From: Bacilli bacterium
GTDB taxonomy: Bacteria > Bacillota_I > Bacilli_A > Haloplasmatales > Haloplasmataceae
Length of the DNA stretch: 8,147 nucleotides
Assembly: GCA_012513195.1 (NCBI GenBank)
Contig: JAAZCR010000206.1
Span: 1 to 8,147 of the forward strand
Direction: 5' to 3'
This document shows positions 1 through 5,534 of the stretch, piece after piece; the stretch's first letter is position 1, and each line of letters begins with the position of its first letter. The notes beneath the pieces were generated by a model that worked only from the letters and a program-made list of their open reading frames with translations, had not been told where the DNA came from and ran no database searches. The position numbers and the translations under genes are program-made.

Positions 1-72
1 ATTGTTATTAGTACAACTAGAAACGATAAAGATAAGTAAACCTAATAGTAAGCATGAGAATAATCTACGCAT
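1..72 (-). CDS. Lipoprotein, N-terminal fragment (lysine-riboswitch controlled)
   Basis: Only the first 24 codons lie in the window; the gene runs off the left edge. The start is the ATG whose complement is at 70-72, with a perfect AAGGAGG (80-86, minus strand) 7 nt upstream. The peptide starts MRRLFSCLLLGL and continues as a hydrophobic stretch to a lipobox V17-S18-S19-C20, then Thr-Asn-Asn-Asn. This is a classic type II (lipoprotein) signal, so the mature protein should be anchored by Cys20 on the outer face of the membrane. The leader carries a lysine riboswitch. By analogy with lysine-riboswitch genes in Bacillota, a lysine/cationic amino acid ABC transporter solute-binding protein is the best guess, but that is inference; the diagnostic part of the protein is outside the window. 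Confidence 0.75.
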   Translation of the reverse strand, partial: MRRLFSCLLLGLLIFIVSSCTNNN

Positions 73-104
73 GTGTTTTCCTCCTTGAATGATTTTTATT
101 ACAT

Positions 105-129
105 AAAAAAAAGATGCTTATTAGCATCT
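105..129 (-). terminator. Intrinsic terminator of the lysine riboswitch expression platform
   Basis: Read on the minus strand, AGATGCT (129-123) and AGCATCT (118-112) form a perfect 7-bp stem with an AATA loop, followed at once by a run of T ending at 105. It lies between the lysine aptamer and the lipoprotein Shine-Dalgarno, where a transcription-attenuation riboswitch places its terminator. Upstream minus-strand sequence CAATTGACTAG (138-128) can instead pair with the 3' strand of aptamer helix P1 (191-182), giving 10 bp with one bulge. That would consume the first bases of the terminator stem and act as an antiterminator when lysine is absent. Confidence 0.85.
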
Positions 130-180
130 AGTCAATTGGCTCGCTTGTTCATTTCAACACAAAAAAGAGGAAAAAACGAG

Positions 181-356
181 ACAATTGATAGCGCCAATAC
201 TTTTTTACAAAAGTAGAGAGTATTACAGGTATTCCCTGTAATCCCACAATTATAACTTGCGAGGTTATAATTGTTCGGCGATGGTTGCCTTTCGTATGTT
301 TCATAGCCCGCCGGCTCCACATACTACTCATCTGCATCGCTACCTCTATCAATTGC
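181..356 (-). promoter_or_regulatory. Lysine riboswitch (L box) aptamer
   Basis: The minus strand carries the conserved L-box blocks in order: GATAGAGGTAGCGATG (from 350), AGTAGTATGT (328-319), GAAAGG (293-288), ATCGCCGAA (282-274) and a GTGGG block (247-243). Five helices can be traced. P1 is GCAATTGATAG (356-346) with CTATCAATTGT (191-181). P2 has GCGATG/CATCGC (340-335 with 283-278) plus GTATGT/ACATAC (324-319 with 299-294). P3 is a perfect 11-bp hairpin (274-264 with 256-246), P4 an 8-bp hairpin (242-235 with 229-222), and P5 roughly 221-198. The P2 tip (GCG at 311-309) is complementary to CGC in the P3 loop (261-259), the expected kissing interaction. Lysine binding would stabilise P1 and favour the downstream terminator. 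The open frames in this stretch have no coding character. Confidence 0.93.
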
Positions 357-383
357 TTAGCATCTATTTAGTTGATTGCGTTT

Positions 384-411
384 ATTATATCATATAATAT
401 GCGTTCAGCAA
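384..411 (-). promoter_or_regulatory. Sigma-A-type promoter for the riboswitch-lipoprotein transcript
   Basis: On the minus strand, TTGCTG (411-406) and TATAAT (389-384) are separated by 16 bp. The -10 is perfect and the -35 keeps TTG. Transcription would start near 377, about 20 nt before the first base of riboswitch helix P1, as expected for a leader-borne riboswitch. Confidence 0.6.
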
Positions 412-423
412 GGGTTGTGTTCA

Positions 424-439
424 ATGAAAATGTTTTCAT
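424..439. promoter_or_regulatory. CcpA-box (cre)-like palindrome
   Basis: The 16 bases are ATGAAAA-TG-TTTTCAT, a perfect 7-bp inverted repeat. The inner 14-mer TGAAAATGTTTTCA fits the catabolite-responsive element consensus TGWAANCGNTNWCA at all but one defined position (T for C in the central CG). It lies between the two divergent promoters: around -55 of the lipoprotein promoter and abutting the -35 region of the yaaH-like gene. The palindrome is seen directly; its assignment as a CcpA site is inference, and a single AT-rich palindrome can arise by chance. Confidence 0.35.
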
Positions 440-467
440 AAGTCAAAATTTTTAACATAGATATAAT
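436..467 (+). promoter_or_regulatory. Promoter of the yaaH-like gene (sigma-E or sigma-A)
   Basis: Two overlapping readings exist. A sigma-A -10 (TATAAT, 462-467) is perfect, but the hexamer 17 bp upstream (TAAGTC, 439-444) is a poor -35. Alternatively TCATAAG (436-442), a 13-bp gap and CATAGA (456-461) resemble the mother-cell sporulation sigma-E consensus (KMATATT / CATACA). Bacillus yaaH is transcribed in the mother cell under sigma-E, which makes that reading attractive. Neither is proven; both predict a start near 470-474 and a leader of about 50 nt. Confidence 0.4.
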
Positions 468-481
468 AGATATAAAAGAAG

Positions 482-528
482 CTGCATAAGTATACTTTGA
501 GAATACCTATAGGAGGTTACTTATGCAG
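482..528 (+). promoter_or_regulatory. Start-codon-sequestering inverted repeat in the yaaH leader
   Basis: CTGCATAAGTA (482-492) is the exact reverse complement of TACTTATGCAG (518-528), an 11-bp perfect stem. The right arm contains the ATG at 523-525, and the 25-nt loop contains the Shine-Dalgarno AGGAGG (511-516). Within the loop, CCTATAGG (506-513) is also self-complementary and overlaps the Shine-Dalgarno. In the mRNA the initiation region would be folded, suggesting translational control such as a protein-, ligand- or temperature-responsive switch. The repeat is seen directly; the regulatory role is inferred. Confidence 0.55.
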
Positions 529-1812
529 ATTCATGTAGTAAAAGCAGGGGTGACGCTTAGCGATATTGCGAAGTTTTATAATACCACAGAAAGTGCAATT
601 GCGAGTGTAAATGCGCTACCTGCTCCATATACTCTCGTCGTTGGTGAAGCTTTGGTTATACCGATTGTTGGAAGTTTTTATGTGGTGAAAGAAGGGGATT
701 CATTATATCAGATTGCCACTAGGTATGGATTAAATTATTTAGAACTGGCGCGAATCAACAACCTTTCCCCCTGGCAACCATTAAATATTGGTATGAAACT
801 ATATATTCCCCCGTTACCGAAAGCGAATATTGAAGTGAATGCTTATGCGGAACCTGTGGGTGATGAGGTTAGCGACAATCTCAAGAATTCGGTAACAAAT
901 GTTGCTCCCTACTTAACATACCTTGCCACGTTTAGTTTTCAAGTTAGACGGGATGGCACGTTAAGGAGACCACCCTTAGATGATTTTCCGACTATAACCC
1001 GTAATAATCGGGTAATTCTCATGATGGTGGTAACTAACTTAGAAGAAGGATTATTTAGTGGAGAGTTAGGAAGAATTATATTAGAAAATGAGGAACTACA
1101 AAACACTTTAATTGATAATATCATCAATACAGCCAATGAACTTAATTTCCGCGATGTCCACTTTGATTTTGAATTTATTCCTTCTGAACTAAAAGATAAC
1201 TACGTGCGTTTCCTTGAAAAGGCTAAGCGGCGCTTAGAAAACGAAGGATTTCTGATGAGTGTTGCCTTAGCTCCTAAAGTAAGTGGTGAACAAGCAGGAC
1301 AATGGTACGAAGCCCATGATTATCCAAGAATTGGTAAAATAGCAGATTTCGTGGTGCTAATGACTTACGAATGGGGTTATAGTGCAGGACCACCACTACC
1401 TGTATCACCTATTAATGAAGTAAGAAAAGTGGTGGAGTATGCAGTATCAACAATGCCCAGTACGAAAATACTTCTTGGGCAAAACCTTTATGGTTATAAT
1501 TGGACACTTCCTTATGTGAAAAACGGTGATTACGCAGTAGCACTTAGTCCTATTAGTGCGCGAAACTTAGCACTTAATCAAGGAGTGGAGATTCAATACG
1601 ATGAAGTAGCGCAAGCACCTTTCTTTGAATACACTGATGATCAAGGTAACGAACACATCGTATGGTTTGAGGATGCAAGGAGCATACAAAGTAAGTTTGA
1701 TTTGATTAAAGAGTTTAATTTACGAGGAATAAGTTATTGGAAATTAGGGCTTGCTTTTCCGCAAAACTGGTTATTACTAAATGACAATTTTAACATCACT
1801 AAACGAGGATAA
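523..1812 (+). CDS. yaaH: Spore peptidoglycan N-acetylglucosaminidase, LysM-LysM-GH18 (YaaH/SleL family)
   Basis: The 429-residue product matches the length of Bacillus YaaH/SleL (about 430). It carries two LysM peptidoglycan-binding repeats (about 2-47 and 52-96, each opening with a VVK-G motif and closing with a VIP/YIP motif). A glycoside hydrolase family 18 barrel follows (about 103-425). The GH18 signature reads D211-V-H-F-D215-F-E217; E217 is the expected acid/base residue. The MTYEWGY segment (280-286) and the following GPP-PVSPINEV are typical of the YaaH subgroup. Family members cleave cortex peptidoglycan during spore germination. There is no signal peptide, as expected for proteins deposited on the forespore from the mother cell. 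The start is set by AGGAGG at 511-516, 6 nt upstream. No terminator follows in the 61 bases to the next gene, so read-through is possible. Confidence 0.92.
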   Translation: MQIHVVKAGVTLSDIAKFYNTTESAIASVNALPAPYTLVVGEALVIPIVGSFYVVKEGDSLYQIATRYGLNYLELARINNLSPWQPLNIGMKLYIPPLPKANIEVNAYAEPVGDEVSDNLKNSVTNVAPYLTYLATFSFQVRRDGTLRRPPLDDFPTITRNNRVILMMVVTNLEEGLFSGELGRIILENEELQNTLIDNIINTANELNFRDVHFDFEFIPSELKDNYVRFLEKAKRRLENEGFLMSVALAPKVSGEQAGQWYEAHDYPRIGKIADFVVLMTYEWGYSAGPPLPVSPINEVRKVVEYAVSTMPSTKILLGQNLYGYNWTLPYVKNGDYAVALSPISARNLALNQGVEIQYDEVAQAPFFEYTDDQGNEHIVWFEDARSIQSKFDLIKEFNLRGISYWKLGLAFPQNWLLLNDNFNITKRG

Positions 1813-1873
1813 AAATACCATAATTAGTACAAAATAATAATGAACAACGTAGTTAATATTAATGGAGGTATAT

Positions 1874-2263
1874 ATGCGTAAAATAGTACCAATTATTCTA
1901 ATAGTAGTTGTAATAACTTTGTTATGGGGTTGTCGTGAAAGAGTTCAATATAAAGATGGAACATATACAAAAGAAAGTGAGAATTCAGGTTATGGTTATG
2001 AAAAAGTTATAGTTGTGATTGAAAAAGGTAAAATCAAGAGTGTTGATTTACAAAGACTTGATAGTGAAGGTAAAGAAGTAGACTATGATGAGTGGGATGG
2101 TAGTAATAATCGTCCTAATTTAAAAGAGTATCGTATTCAACTTGCTGAAGAGATAATGGAAAAACAATCAACAAAAGACGTTGAGGCCATTAGTGGTGCG
2201 ACATATACCACCCAAAACTGGATAAATTTAGTTGAAGAGTGCTTAAAAGAAGCACGAAAATGA
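1874..2263 (+). CDS. FMN-binding domain lipoprotein
   Basis: The start chosen is ATG 1874, not the in-frame ATG at 1862, because TGGAGG (1863-1868) is a Shine-Dalgarno 5 nt before 1874 and would lie inside the longer frame. The 129-residue product has a hydrophobic N-terminus and a lipobox L17-W18-G19-C20, so it should be a membrane-anchored extracytoplasmic lipoprotein. The rest is a compact FMN-binding domain (FMN_bind, as in NqrC/RnfG and PplA-like proteins): it opens with YKDGTY, has the GYGYEKVIVVIEKGKI strand pair, and ends with the flavinylation-type motif S107-G-A-T-Y-T112. In the family, FMN is attached to the last Thr through phosphate by ApbE. No ApbE or Nqr/Rnf gene is nearby. The likely role, inferred, is extracytoplasmic electron transfer. 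It may be co-transcribed with the upstream yaaH-like gene and is followed directly by a terminator. Confidence 0.88.
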   Translation: MRKIVPIILIVVVITLLWGCRERVQYKDGTYTKESENSGYGYEKVIVVIEKGKIKSVDLQRLDSEGKEVDYDEWDGSNNRPNLKEYRIQLAEEIMEKQSTKDVEAISGATYTTQNWINLVEECLKEARK

Positions 2264-2293
2264 TAAAAGCCTTTCATGAGAAAGGCTTTTATC
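2262..2293 (+). terminator. Strong intrinsic terminator after the FMN-binding lipoprotein gene
   Basis: A 14-bp perfect stem (2262-2275 with 2280-2293) with an ATGA loop and a core of AAAAGCCTTTC/GAAAGGCTTTT, followed by ATCTTT. The left arm overlaps the TGA stop codon. The A-rich left arm makes it possibly bidirectional, but no convergent gene is present. Confidence 0.9.
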
Positions 2294-2305
2294 TTTAGAC
2301 TTATC

Positions 2306-2334
2306 TAGACGATTATCTTAAATTATAATATAAT
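2306..2334 (+). promoter_or_regulatory. Promoter for the YitT-family operon
   Basis: TAGACG (2306-2311, four of six matches to TTGACA), a 17-bp spacer and TATAAT (2329-2334). A second overlapping TATAAT occupies 2324-2329. It lies just after the preceding terminator and about 35-40 bases before the next start, so it is well placed to start a new unit. Confidence 0.6.
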
Positions 2335-2368
2335 ACTTTTAGAGCCGTTTGGCTTAAGAGGTGATGCG

Positions 2369-3286
2369 ATGAATATCAAAAAAGTCATAAAAGATTATCT
2401 TATCATAACAGGTGGTCTAGTAATCGTCGCCTTAGCGATTCATTTATTTATGGTACCTAATAAGTTTGTAGTTGGGGGAATTAGTGGACTCGGTATTGTT
2501 TTACAAAATTTATTAAGTAAAGTGCCAAATAACTATAAAGCAATTACTATTTTTGGGAAGACAATAAGTCTAGCTTTTTTATTTAGTTTATCAGGTATCA
2601 TGTTTATTTTAAATACTATTCTATATTTATTAGGTTTTTTATTAATTGGTAAAACATTTGGTATTCGTACAGTTTATTCAGGTTATATGTTAAACTTTAT
2701 CTACTACTTATTAGAGCATTTTTTTCCCATAAAAGAACCTTTAATGAATGATCTATTAACGCAGTTAATTATTATGTCAGCCATGAGTGCCTTAGGTTTA
2801 TCAATTGTGTTTAAATGTAATGCTTCGACAGGTGGTACGGATATTACTGGAAAGATATTGAACAAGTATTTCCACATAGATTTAGGAAAAGCCGTTTTAA
2901 TCTCCGATGTATTTATTACTATAACTGCCTTTTCCATAAATGGAATAACATCGTTTATATATGGATTATTTGGTATCTTTTTAAATGGTATATTCATTGA
3001 TTACCTGTTACAAAAGTTTAGCGAATCTAAGGAAGTCGTTATTATTAGTAAAGAACCAGACCGTATTAAAGATTTTATAATAAATGTATTAGATCGTAGT
3101 GCCACGATTTATGAAGCAAGAGGTGCGTATACTAACGAAGAGAAAGAGATTATCCGCACCGTTCTTTCAAAAAGAGAATTTATTAAATTAAAGGAATTTA
3201 TTTCCACAATTGACCGTAATGCCTTTATAACGGTTAATAATATTCACCAAACATTTGGTTTGGGATTTACTGATATTACGGAATAA
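2369..3286 (+). CDS. YitT family membrane protein (DUF161 + DUF2179)
   Basis: The 305-residue protein has the standard YitT layout: a multi-spanning membrane half (hydrophobic segments near residues 10-30, 68-92, 103-120, 128-148, 172-192 and 196-214) followed by a soluble C-terminal domain (about 219-300) of the DUF2179 type. Family marks are VGGISGLGIVLQNLL near 35-49, the conserved polar STGGTD at 153-158, and SREFIKLKEFI-like text in the tail (here SKREFIKLKEFI). Length is normal for the family. YitT proteins are widespread in Bacillota in several paralogues, but no transport substrate is firmly established; a membrane transporter with a regulatory cytosolic domain is the usual reading. 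AAGAGGTGA (2356-2363) provides the ribosome-binding site. The stop overlaps the Shine-Dalgarno of the next gene, so the two are an operon. Confidence 0.9.
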   Translation: MNIKKVIKDYLIITGGLVIVALAIHLFMVPNKFVVGGISGLGIVLQNLLSKVPNNYKAITIFGKTISLAFLFSLSGIMFILNTILYLLGFLLIGKTFGIRTVYSGYMLNFIYYLLEHFFPIKEPLMNDLLTQLIIMSAMSALGLSIVFKCNASTGGTDITGKILNKYFHIDLGKAVLISDVFITITAFSINGITSFIYGLFGIFLNGIFIDYLLQKFSESKEVVIISKEPDRIKDFIINVLDRSATIYEARGAYTNEEKEIIRTVLSKREFIKLKEFISTIDRNAFITVNNIHQTFGLGFTDITE

Positions 3287-3297
3287 GGAGCAAAACA

Positions 3298-4056
3298 ATG
3301 GAAAAGTTAACATTATTAATTAATGAGTTAGTAGAAGTAAATAAGAAAAACATGGTTAAATCTATTATTAGGGAAATTGTCATCTTTGTGGTTAGCATTA
3401 GTGTCTTTTTTACGAAAGCAAGTTTACAATTTAAACTTCTCATCTTTGTTTTAGGTTGTTTCTTGGGAATTCTCGGGATTATTTTAGAAAGTAAAAAGAA
3501 ACAAGTTATCTCGTTTTGTGTTCATAATTATAAAAATAATAAGAAATTAGTTATTGATGCTTTACAAAAACGCAAAAGTAGTTACAGCGATATCTTTGAT
3601 TTTGTAAATGAAAGATTATTATTTATGGAAATATTAAGAGTAGCTAAATGTATTGATGATTTTAAAGATGAAGGGGAAATTGGACCTTGGAAATTAATCT
3701 ATAGTAAAGCAAAGACGGAGAAGTTATATAAAGATATTGATTCATCATATATAGACGGTGTTACTAATATCCAAAATATCATAAATAAACTCCCTTTGTC
3801 AGTGCGTAATCTGCTCAAAACATACGGTGTTAACTACATGAATGTCTATGATATTTGGACCAAGTCACTTAAAAACAAGAGTAATACAATGGAATTGATG
3901 TATCCTATCGCTGGTATTATTTTAAATGATTCTCAAGTATTAAGAAAAGGTTTAAGAAATAAAGAATATGAATTAGATGGAGTCACTATAAAACCTTATG
4001 AACGCGAAATAAGCAACGAATCAGTCGTAATGTTGCACATTCGAATAAGTCTTTAG
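3298..4056 (+). CDS. Hypothetical protein, two N-terminal membrane segments, cytosolic C-terminus
   Basis: Not recognised as any family. The 252-residue product opens with a short polar segment, then two hydrophobic segments (about 22-39 and 45-63) forming a hairpin, then KKK and roughly 185 hydrophilic, Lys- and Asn-rich residues predicted to face the cytosol. AAGGAG (3285-3290) lies 7 nt before the ATG and overlaps the TAA of the yitT-like gene, so translation is probably coupled. Base use resembles its neighbours, so there is no sign of recent transfer. The tail (after IKPYEREISNES) ends abruptly at VVMLHIRISL but shows no frameshift evidence. Given the coupling, a partner or regulator of the YitT-like protein is possible; this is inference only. 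Confidence 0.75.
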   Translation: MEKLTLLINELVEVNKKNMVKSIIREIVIFVVSISVFFTKASLQFKLLIFVLGCFLGILGIILESKKKQVISFCVHNYKNNKKLVIDALQKRKSSYSDIFDFVNERLLFMEILRVAKCIDDFKDEGEIGPWKLIYSKAKTEKLYKDIDSSYIDGVTNIQNIINKLPLSVRNLLKTYGVNYMNVYDIWTKSLKNKSNTMELMYPIAGIILNDSQVLRKGLRNKEYELDGVTIKPYEREISNESVVMLHIRISL

Positions 4057-4072
4057 ATAACTCCCTTTTATC

Positions 4073-4101
4073 TTGACATTGTTTTTCGCATTCGTTATAC
4101 T
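4073..4101 (+). promoter_or_regulatory. Near-consensus sigma-A promoter of ackA
   Basis: TTGACA (4073-4078, perfect), a 17-bp spacer and TATACT (4096-4101, one mismatch to TATAAT). This is the best promoter in the window and suggests strong basal expression. The start would be near 4108, giving an ackA leader of about 80 nt. Confidence 0.85.
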
Positions 4102-4116
4102 TATTTTTGTGGTTAG

Positions 4117-4144
4117 AAAAAATAATTCTTAAGAATTATTTTTT
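4117..4144. repeat. 28-bp perfect palindrome in the ackA leader
   Basis: Bases 4117-4130 are the exact reverse complement of 4131-4144, centred on TTCTTAAGAA, with one more T at 4145. As RNA it would form an AT-rich hairpin ending in a U tract. It could act as a weak terminator for the upstream yitT-like operon, but it lies about 10 nt downstream of the predicted ackA start. It would therefore also sit at the 5' end of the ackA mRNA, as an attenuator, a 5'-stabilising hairpin or a protein-binding operator. The repeat is certain; the function is not. Confidence 0.6.
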
Positions 4145-4189
4145 TGTATATCTAAGTTAATCGGATAGATAACGGAAGGATGATGAACT

Positions 4190-5374
4190 TTGAATTTAAT
4201 CCTCGCAGTTAATGCAGGTAGCTCTTCCCTAAAATTTAAATTAATTAACATGCCAGAAGAGGTAACCTTAGCTGAAGGAAATATTGAACGCATTGGTCAT
4301 GACGATGCGATTGTCAATTTTAAAACACCAAATGAAAAAGTAAAAAAAATAATACCGGTTAAAAATCATGAGGAAGCCGTAGAGTTACTAGAACAACATC
4401 TCATCGATTTTGGTGTATTAAGTAGTTTAGATGAAATCAAAGGTGTTGGTCATCGAGTTGTACATGGTGGCGAAAAGTTTAAAGATTCAGCATTAATCGA
4501 TGATGATGTGATTAATGAAATCGTAAACTTAAGCGATTTAGCACCACTACATAATCCTCATAACTTACGTGCCATTCAAATTTTCCGTAAGAAACTACCT
4601 AATGTACCAATGGTAGCGGTATTTGACACAGCTTTCCATCAAACGATGCCTAAAGAAGCATACCTATATGGGGTACCATATGAATGGTATGAAAAATATG
4701 GTGTCAGAAAATACGGTTTCCACGGAACTAGTCATAAGTATGTTTCTGGTCGTGTATGCGAATTGTTAGGTAATCCAAATGCGAATGTCATCGTTTGCCA
4801 TTTAGGAAATGGTGCTAGTGTTTGTGCAGTACAAGCTGGTAAATCTGTTGATACTTCCATGGGCTTTACACCACTTGCAGGTTTATTAATGGGTACACGT
4901 AGTGGCGATATTGACCCTGCGATTATTCCTTATATAATGCAAAAGACAGGTAAGACAATCCAAGAAGTGGAAAACGATTTAAATAAAAAGAGTGGCTTCT
5001 TAGGCGTTAGCGGCATTAGTAATGATTCCCGCGAGATTGAAGACGGTATTGCCCGTGGTGACGAACGTTGTATTTTAGCGCAAGACATCTTCATTCGTAA
5101 GATTGTTAACTACATTGCAACTTATCATGTTGTGCTAGGTGGCGCTGATGCAATTGCCTTCACTGGTGGAATTGGTGAAAACTCATCACTTTCAAGAATG
5201 CAAATTGCTGAACGCTTAAAGGCTCTAGGAGTAGAATTAGATCCTGAATTAAATGATTGTCGCGGTAAAGAGCGGTTAATCTCTACACCTAACTCAAAAA
5301 TTAAGTGCTTTATCATTCCAACTAACGAAGAAGTAATGATTGCTCGCGATGTAATGCGCTTAATAAATCGCTAA
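4190..5374 (+). CDS. ackA: Acetate kinase
   Basis: Acetate kinase interconverts acetyl phosphate + ADP and acetate + ATP in the cytosol, the ATP-yielding step of mixed-acid fermentation; its usual partner is phosphotransacetylase, which is not in this window. The 394 residues are full length. All ASKHA-fold active-site blocks are present: N8 and S11-S13 in VNAGSSSLKF, R89 in GHRVVHGG, H121, D146 in FDTAFHQ, H178 in GFHGTSH, the HLGNGAS phosphate loop (204-210), R237 in GTRSGD, GGIGEN (326-331) and E380 in PTNEE. The start is TTG at 4190. The two nearby ATGs (4180, 4183) are out of frame, and AAGGA (4176-4180) lies 9 nt upstream of the TTG. It stands alone under a strong promoter; no convincing CcpA box was found upstream. 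Confidence 0.97.
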   Translation: MNLILAVNAGSSSLKFKLINMPEEVTLAEGNIERIGHDDAIVNFKTPNEKVKKIIPVKNHEEAVELLEQHLIDFGVLSSLDEIKGVGHRVVHGGEKFKDSALIDDDVINEIVNLSDLAPLHNPHNLRAIQIFRKKLPNVPMVAVFDTAFHQTMPKEAYLYGVPYEWYEKYGVRKYGFHGTSHKYVSGRVCELLGNPNANVIVCHLGNGASVCAVQAGKSVDTSMGFTPLAGLLMGTRSGDIDPAIIPYIMQKTGKTIQEVENDLNKKSGFLGVSGISNDSREIEDGIARGDERCILAQDIFIRKIVNYIATYHVVLGGADAIAFTGGIGENSSLSRMQIAERLKALGVELDPELNDCRGKERLISTPNSKIKCFIIPTNEEVMIARDVMRLINR

Positions 5375-5381
5375 AAACATG

Positions 5382-5410
5382 TTTACTTTTTAACAAGTTT
5401 ATATTATAAT
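5382..5410 (+). promoter_or_regulatory. Promoter downstream of ackA
   Basis: TTTACT (5382-5387, four of six matches to TTGACA), a 17-bp spacer and a perfect TATAAT (5405-5410). Transcription would begin near 5417. The next terminator is only about 150 nt away, so this promoter appears to serve a short transcript. Confidence 0.5.
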
Positions 5411-5450
5411 TACATATAACCTGTCTAAAAAGCAGTGAGTGGTGAATGGT

Positions 5451-5534
5451 ATGTTTGGTATCATTGTGGACAACTTTATAATTTCCTTCGTTGCAAATGT
5501 CGATGGCAGGAGTATATCTACAAATAATAAATAG
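5451..5534 (+). CDS. Possible 27-residue small protein or leader peptide
   Basis: ATG at 5451 opens a 27-codon frame, starting MFGIIVDNFIISFVANV and ending with TAG at 5532-5534, which touches the base of the terminator stem. GGTGA (5441-5445) lies 5 nt upstream and could pair with the anti-Shine-Dalgarno. A hydrophobic first half is visible but no family is recognised. A competing frame from GTG 5435 encodes 30 residues rich in Trp, Tyr and Cys. With two rival frames and no homology evidence, this may be non-coding. Confidence 0.2.
   Translation: MFGIIVDNFIISFVANVDGRSISTNNK

Noticed and set aside
132..352. Two overlapping minus-strand open frames of 62 and 67 codons
   Set aside because: They lie across the lysine riboswitch aptamer and its expression platform; base constraint there is explained by RNA helices, and neither frame has a good ribosome-binding site or protein-like pattern.
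939..1136. Minus-strand open frame inside the yaaH-like gene, and similar ones at 2704-2997, 5125-5316, 6504-6707 and 7201-7401
   Set aside because: All are antisense shadows of well-supported genes with intact conserved motifs on the plus strand.
1862..1873. Upstream in-frame ATG at 1862 as start of the FMN-binding lipoprotein
   Set aside because: It would place the evident Shine-Dalgarno TGGAGG inside the coding region; ATG 1874 has ideal spacing and gives a normal lipoprotein signal.
1813..1873. Possible promoter or terminator between the yaaH-like and FMN-lipoprotein genes
   Set aside because: No stem-loop with a T run and no paired -35/-10 could be supported; the stretch is simply AT-rich.
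4180..4212. Short frame from two ATGs (4180, 4183) overlapping the ackA start
   Set aside because: It is only 10 codons, out of frame with ackA, and the ATGs overlap or abut the Shine-Dalgarno; the TTG at 4190 has the right spacing and yields the conserved AckA N-terminus.
5375..5392. Weak AAACATGTTT palindrome after ackA as a terminator
   Set aside because: The stem is only 5 bp without a loop and lacks a clean T run directly after it; too weak to call, leaving ackA without a clear terminator before 5533.
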